Part shown: positions 8,901-16,907 of the stretch, in pieces
How positions within the stretch are numbered: position 1 is the first letter of the stretch
How the letters are laid out: every line of letters begins with the position of its first letter
Assembly: GCA_020849655.1 (NCBI GenBank)
Contig: JADLFU010000088.1
Coordinates: forward strand, 1 to 64,000
Length of the DNA: 64,000 nucleotides
Direction of reading: 5' to 3'
Origin: Polyangiaceae bacterium
Lineage (GTDB): Bacteria; Myxococcota_A; Polyangia; Polyangiales; Polyangiaceae
Made by a program: the position numbers and the translations under genes
The notes under the pieces: generated by a model
Told to the model about the DNA's origin: nothing
What the model saw: the letters and a program-made list of their open reading frames with translations, nothing else
Database searches by the model: none

Positions 8901-9418
8901 GCTTCGTCGGGATGGCGACCCCCCGCGGCGAGGCGGCGTGCGAGCGGCTGCTCGCGATGGCCTCGCTCGATCGCGGCGACACCGCGGCCGCGCTCCGGCA
9001 CGCGCTCGCGGCCTACGCCGTGTTCGACGAGCGCCTCGCCGATCCGTGGGGGCGCGTGGAGGCGTCGCTCCTGCTCGCGCAGGTCGCGCTCGCGGAGGGC
9101 TCGATCGACCGCGCGCGCGAGCACCTCGACGCCGCCCGCGCGATCGAGCTCGACGAGTCCGAGCCGACGCAGCACCGCCACCTGACCAGCGCGTGGCTCG
9201 CCCTCGTCGAGGCAGACCACGCGCGCGCAGAGGAGGAGCTGGGCATGGCGCGGACGGCGTTCCCCGACAGGCGCCGCACGGGGGATCACACGCCTGCGCT
9301 GCTGGTTCGCCTCGCGACGCTCGCCGCGGGCACATCGGCCGCGGAGGTGATCGACGAGTGGCAGCGGTTCCTCGCCGCGGCGCCCGCGCTCTCCACGCCG
9401 GTGCCGCCGCCGCCCTGA
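5915..9418 (+). CDS. Ser/Thr protein kinase fused to AAA ATPase and TPR repeats
   Basis: 1167-aa regulator with three parts. Residues 20-280 are a Hanks-type kinase: Gly loop GRGGMGVVY, Lys in AAKCVF, HGDLKPSN in place of HRDLKPEN, DLG in place of DFG, and GTPGWMAPEQ. From about 345 comes an AAA_16 domain with Walker A GEAGVGKS (about 377) and Walker B LLLWVDDLH (about 507). From about 790 to the end there are helical TPR-like repeats. The catalytic Asp is kept, so it is probably an active non-RD kinase. No membrane segment is seen. The architecture resembles STAND-type sensors. The GTG at 5915 is preferred; an earlier in-frame start would add an Arg-rich, non-coding-looking head. It is divergent from the operon at 5776. 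Confidence 0.88.
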   Translation: MATKEAALTLKAGDVIAQRYEIARELGRGGMGVVYLCTDRVTGDRVAAKCVFLDKSKGVASEAIWFEQEARALAALDHPTIVRPRDYGALPDGSPFLVMDALHGRSIHVWKYLTKLPWPVIWSVVDQVLAGLAHAHARGVIHGDLKPSNVLIDPRGGVEDPRTYVLDLGLAWLMNDHVDPRLGESQLAAPTMPFGLGTPGWMAPEQIRRAAPHIGPATDLYALGSIVFELLSGREVFSGTGQEILRAHRDTPVTEVSPLPPGAPAEAGAWTVRCLAKRPWDRFRLAADARAAWAPLRPEGEIRWDAPNVRVGDEDESPISLRPVPSASNPSAALAPGLLALRPTPLVGRKRERAELDARVGAIVRGEQRQHLVLLRGEAGVGKSRLAEWLQEHVHETGAMIPLRARYRRTPGPFDGMRGAITTHFNLRGVARDVIEQALLNEWEVEPSDEQGRTWVAAAAAWLKPLSADEEARVGPSGKRFFLDKAELRWVVIRHVLERVAATGRPLLLWVDDLHLASPNTFAGLTALHRDAKELPLLFLATVRDEALAADPAASRRVKELLEAIPSTTLSVAPLDDEETRALLAASLPLAEDAEATAVMRSHGNPLYALQLVHSWASSGQLSLDGGAYRVPAAALARAAKTTAELFDERMAALPAQLRPAAFAAAALGEVLHAEGLGRMLQSMGLEVRPTLRALQEAQVLLVSRSGRLRWPHALLQEHVLARLAEQPDAKKIHRLAADALATYPDAGSRRIVRQRAANLQRAGDDAQAARLVLDFVAHAWRRAREVGWIKRDLEVLDGRVHGELLGEQLRWRAEVERHMGELTQARRDAEEARRLLSALGRQQDEAHCLRLLAHIASDQGVPALGRIEALLAHATFVQIGDDHGRAQVEVLLGEIEYLLGDHASARLHLGNAALTLRKAGDTLVLAQCYILLSLVEQAVGRLEPARELLTLARAEFDAIGYQLGLAQTDVVLGHVEHRAFEFDAAYARARETRQRFVGMATPRGEAACERLLAMASLDRGDTAAALRHALAAYAVFDERLADPWGRVEASLLLAQVALAEGSIDRAREHLDAARAIELDESEPTQHRHLTSAWLALVEADHARAEEELGMARTAFPDRRRTGDHTPALLVRLATLAAGTSAAEVIDEWQRFLAAAPALSTPVPPPP

Positions 9419-9427
9419 CGATCCTCA

Positions 9428-12400
9428 TCACCAGATCGTCTTCGTGGGGGGCAGCTCGAAGCCCCTCACGCCGAGGCCGAGCTGACCCCAGTACGACGAT
9501 CCCCAGCAGACGAGCGCGCGGGTCGCGCCGGCGATCGCGCACGCGTGGTCGGCGTTCACGATGAGGCGCTGCGCGTCGGAGACCTGCGCCACCGCGACCG
9601 CGACATCCTCGCGCGCCGTGCGCGTGCCCCTGCCGAGCTGGCCCTCGTCGTTCGCGCCCCAGCAATAGACGAGGCCGTCCGCACCGAGCGCGCACGCGTA
9701 GGCGTAGCCGCACGCGACGGCGACGGCGGAGAGGGGACCGGTCGCGGTCACGACGGGCGCGGGGTTCCAGTCGCGCCCGACCTCGGCGCCGCGCCCGAGC
9801 TGCCCGGCGCCGTCGTCGCCCCAGCAGCGCACGATCTGGTCCAGGCCCAGCGAGCAGGTGTGCGCCCACCCGGCGCACATCGCGCTGGTCGCGGGGAGGT
9901 TGCCGGCAGACGTGGGCGGCGGCGTGTCGAACTCGTCAGCGGACGTCGGGTCCACGCCGCACTGGCCGACGGAGTTTCCGCCCCAGCACGTCGCCGCGCC
10001 GGCAGAGTCCCAGGCGCACGCGTGCGTCGGGGTCGAGTAGGCGTCTCGGTACTTCGCGAAGCCGGCCACGTCCGCGAGGCCCGTCACCACCTGATGGGGG
10101 GCGCCGTCCGGCGGGGCACCCGTGCCGAGCACCGGGTCGAGCGCGGCGGCTGGCGCGAGCGACCACAGCCCGAGCGTGGGGCTGCGCCCGAACGTCCGCG
10201 CGCCGTCGATCCAGATCTCTGTCCAGTCGGAGCCGGCAGCGAGCAGCTCGCCGGAGGTCAGCTTCGTGCCCGCGGAGGTGAACCGCGCGAACGAGGACGC
10301 GAACGCCGCGTACGCGCGGCTGCCGTGGTCCCCGTCGCCCACCCAGGCGCGGGTCGCGCCCGCGAGCGCCGGGATCGGGACGAAGGTCGTCGACTCGTCG
10401 CTCGCCCCTGCCGCGAGCAGCGCGCGTGACTCGCCCGCGCGATGCCACGCGGCGCCCACCCGCGCGAGCGTCGCGCTCGTCGAGGTGGTCGCGTCGTCGA
10501 CGGCGGTCAGGCCGGTGGGCGTCGCGTCGGGGACGGCGTGGGGGAGGCCGAGGCCGAGCTGACCCGAGTAGTCGTCTCCCCAGCACCACACGTCCGCGTC
10601 CCCGGCCGCGCAGCTGTTCGGCCCCGCCTGCAGCGGCGTCCACCCGACCCCCACCGCGGTGACGGCGCCGAGCCCCGATCGCTCGACGAACCCACCCGCG
10701 GACAGCTGCCCGTAGCGATCGTCGACGCAGAAGAGCCGCGCCTGATCGTTGATGACGCACGCTTCCGTCTCGGCGGCGAGCGCGGTGATCGTGCCGGTCA
10801 GCGCGCCCTGGGGCACGTCGAGGAACGCGCCGCCGGCGACGCTGCCGATGGAGCGCTGCACCTTCGCGCCGTTCGCGACGAACACCTCGTCCATCTGCGT
10901 GACCGAGATCCTCGTCGCCCCCGGGAGGGACGGCTTCGGCAGCTGCACCGGCGCGGTGTCTCCCCAGCAGTAGACCTCGCCGCCCATGGTCAGGCTGCAC
11001 GTGAAAGCGTGCGACGACGCGGACGAGCTCGCGAGCGCGATCGAACCGATCCCGGCGGGCCCGGCGATCGGCGCGGGCGTCGCGCTCGGGGGCAGCCCCG
11101 CCACGTCACCGACGCAGACCACCTGGCCTCCCGCGTCGCGACCGCACGACAGGTGGTAGCCCGCGACGATCTGCGCGAGCTTCGGGAGGCTGGATTGGAT
11201 GGGCGGGAACACGCCCCCTGCGCCCGCTGCGCCCAGCGCGAACCCGTCGTTGAGCCCCCAGCACCAGCTGTCGCCGGCCGCGTCGAGCCCGCACGAGTGC
11301 GTCGCGGACAGCGAGAGCGACGTCAGCCCCGCCACGCCGGGGACCTTCGTCGGGGTCGCGACGACGCGAGGAAGGGGCGCGCCACCGAAGCGCGCCTGGC
11401 CGCTGGGGTTGAGGCCCCAGCAGTACGCTGTGCCGTCGACGAGCAGCGCGCACATGGCCTCTTGCGTCCCGGCGAGCGAGCGGACCGGCGAGGGAGGGCC
11501 CGTGGTCGCGCCGCCTGCTCCCGCTTGACCCCCGCCCCCAGCGCCAGCGCCGCCTGCGCCCGCTTGCCCCGCGCCTCCTGCGCCCGCGCCGCCTGCGCCT
11601 GCTTGCCCCGCGCCGCCTGCGCCTGCTTGCCCCGCGCCGCCTGCCCCCGCTTGCCCCGCGCCGCCCGCGCCCGCTTGCCCCGCGCCTCCCACGCCCGCTT
11701 GCCCCGCGCCTCCCACGCCCGCTTGCCCCGCGCCTCCCACGCCCGCTTGCCCCGCGCCTCCCACGCCCGCTTGCCCCGCGCCTCCCACACCCGCTTGCCC
11801 CGCGCCTCCCGCGCCTGCTTGTCCTCCGCCGCTTGCTCCCGCTTGCCCCGCGCCGCCGCGCCCTCCCGAGCCGACCGCCGGAGGAGGCGCGGCGCACAGC
11901 TCGCGAGGCGGCGCGAGCGGCGGACACGCGCGGCTCGCGACGACGCGCGCGATCTCTCCGCGCGTCCACGCATCGCACAGCGAGGGCGCGAGCGACGACG
12001 ACGCGTCCAGGGCCGCGAGCGTCGGGCGACCTGGGCTCGCGCGCCACTCGACGAAGACGTTCTCGCCCGGCTGTGCCGCGACGGCGCAGGCCGCGCCCGT
12101 CACCTCGACCGCTCGCGCCCCCGCGGCGCACGTCGCTTCGTCGAAGCACCCCGGAGGGCGGAACGCGTCCGCGTCACTCGCGTACGGAGGCAGCGACGCG
12201 CCCTCCTGCGTCGCCACGGGCTGGCAGCGCCCCGCCTCGCAGGTGTCGGTCGCGCTGCACGACACGCCGAGGCAGGCGCGGTCGAGCCTCACGCGGAGCA
12301 ACCGCGTCGCCTGCGCGGGCATCGTGAAGCGCACCTGCTTCTCGATCGCCCTCCCCGTCGCGCCGTCCTCACCTCGCACGAGCAGCGTCACGGGGCCCTC

Positions 12401-12676
12401 CCCTCCCGTGTCGACGAACGTGAGCGTGCCGGGCAGGGTCGCGCCGGACGGGACGCGGTACGCCTGGTCGAACTTCGGCGCCCCGGCGCGCGTCGCCTTC
12501 ACGCTGAGCACCGCCAGCTCCTCGGGCATCGCGAGCTCCGTCGAGAACGCGACGACGATCGCGGAGGCCTTCTCCTCCGCGCACGCCGCGAGCAAGGAGA
12601 GGGCAGCGACGCCGAGCGCCGCCCGGGGAGATCGCCTCCTCGTGAGCGCGGACGCGGGGCGAGGAGGCGCGATCAC
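9428..12676 (-). CDS. Large RCC1-repeat lipoprotein with Gly-Ala-Gln linker
   Basis: 1082 aa. A GTG start at 12676 gives a signal peptide (RRR, then an Ala/Leu core) with lipobox LLAAC at Cys32. An N-terminal domain with Cys-rich segments (CLGVSCSATDTC) reaches about residue 270. A linker of roughly 115 residues made of GGAGQAGV-like units follows. The rest is a beta-propeller-type region with repeated CWG-x5-GQLG blades (CWGDDYSGQLG, CWGDDGAGQLG, CWGANDEGQLG, CWGSSYWGQLG), the signature of RCC1/BLIP-II-like repeats. It is likely displayed at the cell surface, where propellers of this kind bind proteins. It is transcribed alone, divergent from the esterase gene. Confidence 0.85.
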   Translation of the reverse strand: MIAPPRPASALTRRRSPRAALGVAALSLLAACAEEKASAIVVAFSTELAMPEELAVLSVKATRAGAPKFDQAYRVPSGATLPGTLTFVDTGGEGPVTLLVRGEDGATGRAIEKQVRFTMPAQATRLLRVRLDRACLGVSCSATDTCEAGRCQPVATQEGASLPPYASDADAFRPPGCFDEATCAAGARAVEVTGAACAVAAQPGENVFVEWRASPGRPTLAALDASSSLAPSLCDAWTRGEIARVVASRACPPLAPPRELCAAPPPAVGSGGRGGAGQAGASGGGQAGAGGAGQAGVGGAGQAGVGGAGQAGVGGAGQAGVGGAGQAGVGGAGQAGAGGAGQAGAGGAGQAGAGGAGQAGAGGAGAGGAGQAGAGGAGAGGGGQAGAGGATTGPPSPVRSLAGTQEAMCALLVDGTAYCWGLNPSGQARFGGAPLPRVVATPTKVPGVAGLTSLSLSATHSCGLDAAGDSWCWGLNDGFALGAAGAGGVFPPIQSSLPKLAQIVAGYHLSCGRDAGGQVVCVGDVAGLPPSATPAPIAGPAGIGSIALASSSASSHAFTCSLTMGGEVYCWGDTAPVQLPKPSLPGATRISVTQMDEVFVANGAKVQRSIGSVAGGAFLDVPQGALTGTITALAAETEACVINDQARLFCVDDRYGQLSAGGFVERSGLGAVTAVGVGWTPLQAGPNSCAAGDADVWCWGDDYSGQLGLGLPHAVPDATPTGLTAVDDATTSTSATLARVGAAWHRAGESRALLAAGASDESTTFVPIPALAGATRAWVGDGDHGSRAYAAFASSFARFTSAGTKLTSGELLAAGSDWTEIWIDGARTFGRSPTLGLWSLAPAAALDPVLGTGAPPDGAPHQVVTGLADVAGFAKYRDAYSTPTHACAWDSAGAATCWGGNSVGQCGVDPTSADEFDTPPPTSAGNLPATSAMCAGWAHTCSLGLDQIVRCWGDDGAGQLGRGAEVGRDWNPAPVVTATGPLSAVAVACGYAYACALGADGLVYCWGANDEGQLGRGTRTAREDVAVAVAQVSDAQRLIVNADHACAIAGATRALVCWGSSYWGQLGLGVRGFELPPTKTIW
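11511..11870 (-). repeat. 24-bp minisatellite encoding GGAGQAGV linker
   Basis: Tandem repeat inside the RCC1-type lipoprotein gene. The unit is 24 bp (8 codons). About five copies between roughly 11671 and 11790 are near-identical (plus strand unit begins cgcccgcttgccccgcgcct), and the flanking copies are more diverged and partly 18 bp. Because the unit is a multiple of three, copy-number change would lengthen or shorten the surface linker without breaking the frame. Confidence 0.85.
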
Positions 12677-12743
12677 CGAGCGTCACTCATACAGACGCTC
12701 GCCCGCGTCGTCGAGCGCGCACGGCGAGCTATCTTCGCGCGTG

Positions 12744-13745
12744 ATGAACCCCATCCGCGAGCTGATGAAGCGCGCCCGCCCGCTCGTGCGCGCGCGGCGA
12801 CGGGCCTTCGGGCCGCTCCGGCCGAGCTGGTCGGAGGAGTTCGAGACGATCGCCACCGTGCTGCGGCTCTCGGCGACCCTCTCGACGCGCCTCCCGCTGT
12901 CGGTCCAGCGCCGCGCCGTGGACGCGCCGCGCCCCGACACCGCGGTGGTCAAGCAGACGCGGATCACCGAGGTGAGCGCGGGGGGCGTGCGCGGCGCGTG
13001 GTTCGAGCGACCGGAGAGCCGGCGCGACCGCGCCGTCGTGTACCTGCACGGCGGCGGCTACTCCGTCGGCGGGCTGCGCTCCCACCGCGATCTGATCGCG
13101 CGGCTGTGCAGCGAGGTCGGCGCGCGGGTGCTCGGCCTCGAGTACCGGCTCGCGCCGGAGCACCCCTTCCCCGCGCAGCTGGAGGACTCGCTCGCCGCCC
13201 TCGACTGGCTCGCCGAGCAGGGCCTGCCAGCGTCGCGCGTCGCGCTCGCGGGCGAGTCGGCAGGCGGCGGGCTCACGCTCTCGACGCTGGTGGAGCTGCG
13301 AGATCGCGGGCGCGAGCTGCCGGCCTCCGCGGCGCTGCTCTCGCCGTGGGTCGATCTCGAGGGCGGCCGCGCGTCGTACCGCGAGAACCGCCGGTGGGAC
13401 TTCGTCACCCCGCGCGCGATCGAGGCCTACACGAGGAGGTTCGTGCCGCGCGACCGCCGGCGCCACCCGCTCGCCGCGCCGCTCCACGCCGAGCTCGGCG
13501 GGCTGCCGCCGATCCTCGTGCAGGTGGGCGAGGTCGAAAGCCTGCGCGACGAGGGCGTAGAGCTCGCCGCGCGCCTCGAGGCTGCGGGGTGCGACGCGAC
13601 GCTCGAGATCTGGCCCGACATGATCCACGCGTTCCAGGTGTTCGCGCCGATGCTCGACGAGGGGCGCCGCGCGCTCGCGCGGGCGGGCGCCCACCTGCGC
13701 CGCGGGCTGGACGATCGCGAGCGGCGGGCGGAGAGCCTGGGCTAG
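12744..13745 (+). CDS. HSL/acetyl-esterase family alpha/beta hydrolase
   Basis: 333-aa Abhydrolase_3 enzyme. The oxyanion-hole motif HGGGYSVGG is at about 100, the nucleophile elbow GESAGGG at about 172, and the C-terminal catalytic His lies in PDMIHAFQ, with a preceding acidic residue in the VGEVESLRDE block. Such enzymes hydrolyse short-chain esters or lipids. No signal peptide is seen. The ATG at 12744 follows an overlapping GTG; the open frame further upstream runs through the divergent lipoprotein gene and is not coding. Its stop codon overlaps that of the convergent helicase gene, both using the tetranucleotide ctag at 13742-13745. Confidence 0.87.
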   Translation: MNPIRELMKRARPLVRARRRAFGPLRPSWSEEFETIATVLRLSATLSTRLPLSVQRRAVDAPRPDTAVVKQTRITEVSAGGVRGAWFERPESRRDRAVVYLHGGGYSVGGLRSHRDLIARLCSEVGARVLGLEYRLAPEHPFPAQLEDSLAALDWLAEQGLPASRVALAGESAGGGLTLSTLVELRDRGRELPASAALLSPWVDLEGGRASYRENRRWDFVTPRAIEAYTRRFVPRDRRRHPLAAPLHAELGGLPPILVQVGEVESLRDEGVELAARLEAAGCDATLEIWPDMIHAFQVFAPMLDEGRRALARAGAHLRRGLDDRERRAESLG

Positions 13746-15958
13746 CCGTCGATGAGGCGGGCGGGCAACAGCGGAGAGGGCGCGCCCGTGACGACGATCC
13801 ACAGCTGGTGCGCCGCGCGCGTCGCCGCGATGTGCAGGAGGTGCCTCGACGTGTCGTCGGCCGGGTACGACTGCGCGTTCACGTCGACGAGCACCACGTA
13901 GTCGAACTCGAGGCCCTTGACCTGCCGCACGTCGGTGACGTCGATGCCCGACTTGAAGATGAAATCCTGATCGCGCACGCGGCGCAGGCCGGGCACCTCG
14001 GACCTCGAGAGGCCGTCGAAGTACGCGTCCGCCTGCTCGGGGAACCTCGCGAGGATGGCGACGCTCGCGCGCGGCTCGCGCTGGAACAGCGGGCGGAGCA
14101 CGTCGGCGAGGAAGGCGACGGCGGCCCCCTGCTGCGGGAACACGTGCGACTCGACCGGCGCGCCCGTGCGCGGCGCGTCGGGCGGGTTCGGATCGGCGAG
14201 CGGGCCGAGCACCTCGCGCGCGACCTCGACGACCTCGCGGGTCGAGCGGTACGCGATGCGCAGCGGCTCGATCTCGAGGTGCTTCATGCCGAGATCGGCG
14301 AGGGTCTGCTTCCAGTCGCGGAACCCGTTGTCGAGGTACAGCTTCTGCGCGGTGTCGCCGGCCAGCGTCACGCTGCGCGCGCTCGTCGTCGTCGAGAGCA
14401 GCACCGACAGCTCGACCGGCGACAGATCCTGCGCCTCGTCGACGAACAGGTGATCGTAGACGAGCGGGAGCTTGCCCTTCTTCAGCGCGCCGGCGACGAG
14501 CTGGTAGGCGCGCAACAGGAGCGCGTCGTCCTCGCGGTCGAGGCGCCACGCGTCGTCCTCGACGTGCACGCCGTCGACGCCGATGCTGCGATCGTCGGTC
14601 GAGTCGTCGTCGGGCTCGTCGTCCTCGCGCTCCTCCCACTTCGCGTTCACCGCGTCGCTCGGGTCCGCGTCGACGTCGCCCTCTCGCTCACGGTCCTGCT
14701 GCTCGACGAGCGCGAGGCAGCGCTCGCTGCACCACCGGTGCGCGGAGGTGAGCTCGGCCTCGGTGAGCAGATCGCCGTGCGCCGCGATCGCCGCGCGCAG
14801 GGCCGGCAGATCGGTGAGCGCCTCGGCCCAGACGCCGAGCGCCGCGCGCGCGTTCTTCTTCGCGCGGGGCGACGCGAGGTGCCGGTCCGCGCGCTCGCGC
14901 AGGAGCGAGAGGAGCGCCGGGTGCTTCTTCAGGCGCGTGACGGCGCTCGGGGTCCCCTCGTCGAACTTCGCCTTCAGGAACGGGAACGCGAGCTTGCGGC
15001 GCTTGGTCGCCCAGTCCTGGAACGTGACCACCTTGACGCCGGCCACGCCGAGCGCGGGGAGCACCTCGGAGATGTAGGCCGAGAGCGCCTTCCCGTACGT
15101 CACGACGAGCATCCGGTCCGCGCGAAACCGCTCGGGCGAGCGGTACGAGAGGAACGCGATCCGGTGCAGGCCGATCGTGGTCTTGCCGCTGCCCGCGCCG
15201 CCCTGGATGACGACGACGCCGGAGTCGGGCGCGCTGATCAGCTCGAACTGCCGCGGATCGAGCAGGGCCGCGATCTCGGGCAGGTGGCGGTCGCCCCGCT
15301 GATCGACCTCGAGCCCGACGCCGAGCACGCCCTTGGTCGTCTCGGGCCGCGCCGCGGAGCCCTGGCCGCCGGAGAGCTCGGTCGCGCGCGCGCTCGCCTG
15401 CTTCCACGTGTCGTCGGCCTTCTTCACGAACACACCCTGCGGGGCGTGGACGCGCAACAGCCGCCGCTCCGAGATCGTCACCGTCCGCCGCACCGTGACC
15501 TCGCCCTCGACCTCGCGCCCGCCGAAGCGCTCCTCGTACGACGCGCCCTCCGGGTACCGGTAGTAGAGCTGGCTGATGGGCGCGTGACGCCAGTCGACGA
15601 TGCGCACGCCGCTCTTCGAGTCGATGTGCGTACCGCGCCCGATGAGCACGTCCCGCGCCTTGCCTTGCTCCACGAGGCGCAGGTGCGCGAAGTACGGCGC
15701 CTGCGGATCGACCGGCACCTCGAGCGGCTCCGCGCGGCGGTTGGCGACGCCGGCGATGCGCTCCATCTGCGCGATGAGCGCGGGCACGTCCTCGAGGCGC
15801 GCCTCGGCGATCTCGTCGCGGATCTCGACGAGCTGGCGCGCGTAGTCCTGCTGCATCGCGGCGGCGGGCTCGCGCGCGGGGCGCGGCGCAGTGGCGAGGT
15901 TCGCCAGCACCTTGCCGAGCAGGGCCTCTTCTTCTTGGGGGATGAGCTCGTCGGACAT
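13742..15958 (-). CDS. HelD-like UvrD/Rep superfamily 1 helicase
   Basis: 738 aa starting with ATG at 15958 (MSDELIPQEEEA). An N-terminal helical arm is followed by PYFAHLRLVEQGKARDVLIGR and VDWRHAPISQLYYRY, which mark the HelD/HelR group. Walker A is GGAGSGKTTIGLHR, Walker B LFVDEAQDLSP, and then come GDTAQKLY and the C-terminal QVKGLEFDYVVLVDV and HIAATRA motifs. HelD proteins are ATP-driven factors that clear RNA polymerase from DNA, whereas UvrD relatives unwind DNA; the arm favours the first role. It converges on the esterase gene with overlapping stops. A 70-bp gap separates it from the upstream dioxygenase gene on the same strand. Confidence 0.88.
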   Translation of the reverse strand: MSDELIPQEEEALLGKVLANLATAPRPAREPAAAMQQDYARQLVEIRDEIAEARLEDVPALIAQMERIAGVANRRAEPLEVPVDPQAPYFAHLRLVEQGKARDVLIGRGTHIDSKSGVRIVDWRHAPISQLYYRYPEGASYEERFGGREVEGEVTVRRTVTISERRLLRVHAPQGVFVKKADDTWKQASARATELSGGQGSAARPETTKGVLGVGLEVDQRGDRHLPEIAALLDPRQFELISAPDSGVVVIQGGAGSGKTTIGLHRIAFLSYRSPERFRADRMLVVTYGKALSAYISEVLPALGVAGVKVVTFQDWATKRRKLAFPFLKAKFDEGTPSAVTRLKKHPALLSLLRERADRHLASPRAKKNARAALGVWAEALTDLPALRAAIAAHGDLLTEAELTSAHRWCSERCLALVEQQDREREGDVDADPSDAVNAKWEEREDDEPDDDSTDDRSIGVDGVHVEDDAWRLDREDDALLLRAYQLVAGALKKGKLPLVYDHLFVDEAQDLSPVELSVLLSTTTSARSVTLAGDTAQKLYLDNGFRDWKQTLADLGMKHLEIEPLRIAYRSTREVVEVAREVLGPLADPNPPDAPRTGAPVESHVFPQQGAAVAFLADVLRPLFQREPRASVAILARFPEQADAYFDGLSRSEVPGLRRVRDQDFIFKSGIDVTDVRQVKGLEFDYVVLVDVNAQSYPADDTSRHLLHIAATRAAHQLWIVVTGAPSPLLPARLIDG

Positions 15959-16028
15959 GGGATAAAATGGGCACCGCGCTTTACTCGAAGCGCCGTCGCG
16001 GACAAGCGACAAGTGCGGGCGCGCGAGC

Positions 16029-16907
16029 TCAGCGTGGGCTTGGGCGGAGCGCGGCGTCGAACGCCGCCGTGCGCAGCGCGTAGAGCTCGGGCTCCGGGAC
16101 GCCCGTCTGCGCGGCGACGATCCCTGGAGGCACCCCGCGCAGCAGCGCCGCGAGCGCGCGCTCTCTCGGATCGACCGCGCAGGGAGCGACCTCGCCCAGC
16201 CCGACGCGCGCGCGGAGCGGGTGCGCCGGCGACAGCGGCGCGTCGAGCCACGCGAGCACGCGCTCGAACGATCGCGCCCCCTGGAACGCGTCGCGGCCGT
16301 GGAGCATCCGGTGGTTGTCGACGAGGAGCACCTCCCCGCGCGCGACGCCGACACGCAGGGGTGGCGGCAACGCGCGCGCGAGCCGCACGCCGAGGTCGTC
16401 ACGCGCGACTGGCTGGTGCGTGACGTACAGCTCTGCGCCGCTGCGACACAGCGTCGGGCGCGTCTCCGCTCCGAAGTAGAAGGAGTGCCGCCGCGGCGTC
16501 GTCGAGAGCGCCGAGAGCAGCCCAGGATCGCGCGCCGCGAGCTGCTCACACAGGTCGAACGCGTCGACCAACAGCGACTCGCCCCCCTCCGCCGCGGGCG
16601 CGCGGCAGGCCATCACCTGCAGGTGGGCCGGCAGCCCGCGGAACGGCTGGCTGTCGGTGTGCAGCGGCGCGTCGCCGTCGCTCGCCGCGACCGATCGCGC
16701 GCCCGGCACCGGGCGGATCGGCTGCCGCTCGACCATCCTCGGAGCGCGCCCGACGAGCCGCTCCACGACGGCCCAGGGATCGCGCGCGCACGCGTCCGCC
16801 TCGAGCCACGTCGCCCCCGCGGCCACCACGACGAACCCCGCGCGCGCGAGCTCGGCGAGCGCCGCCGCGCGCCCCACCTCGGGATCGTCGAGGCAGAGGC
16901 GCGTCAC
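16029..16907 (-). CDS. TauD/TfdA-type Fe(II)/2-oxoglutarate dioxygenase
   Basis: 292 aa. The iron-binding HxD is at His83-x-Asp85 (PLHTDSQPF), the distal His is His203 (HRMLHGRDAF), and Arg212/Arg216 follow in the usual 2-oxoglutarate position. The closest feel is the clavaminate synthase/gamma-butyrobetaine hydroxylase side of the family. The substrate is not recognisable. The start is a GTG at 16907 that overlaps the stop of the upstream 421-aa gene (GTGA), so the two are translationally coupled and probably act together. The C-terminal 50 residues are helical and lie beyond the catalytic core. Confidence 0.82.
   Translation of the reverse strand: MTRLCLDDPEVGRAAALAELARAGFVVVAAGATWLEADACARDPWAVVERLVGRAPRMVERQPIRPVPGARSVAASDGDAPLHTDSQPFRGLPAHLQVMACRAPAAEGGESLLVDAFDLCEQLAARDPGLLSALSTTPRRHSFYFGAETRPTLCRSGAELYVTHQPVARDDLGVRLARALPPPLRVGVARGEVLLVDNHRMLHGRDAFQGARSFERVLAWLDAPLSPAHPLRARVGLGEVAPCAVDPRERALAALLRGVPPGIVAAQTGVPEPELYALRTAAFDAALRPSPR

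Noticed and set aside
11511-11870. CRISPR array
   Set aside because: The repeats are contiguous, without spacers, and encode a peptide linker in frame.
13742-13745. Shared ctag at convergent stops as a regulatory site
   Set aside because: Overlapping stop codons of two convergent genes explain it; no flanking hairpin with a T-run was found.
10442-16423. Very long plus-strand open frame of almost 2,000 codons
   Set aside because: Its product is Arg/Ala-rich without any domain and it runs antisense through the RCC1 lipoprotein, helicase and dioxygenase genes. High G+C leaves few stops on the opposite strand.
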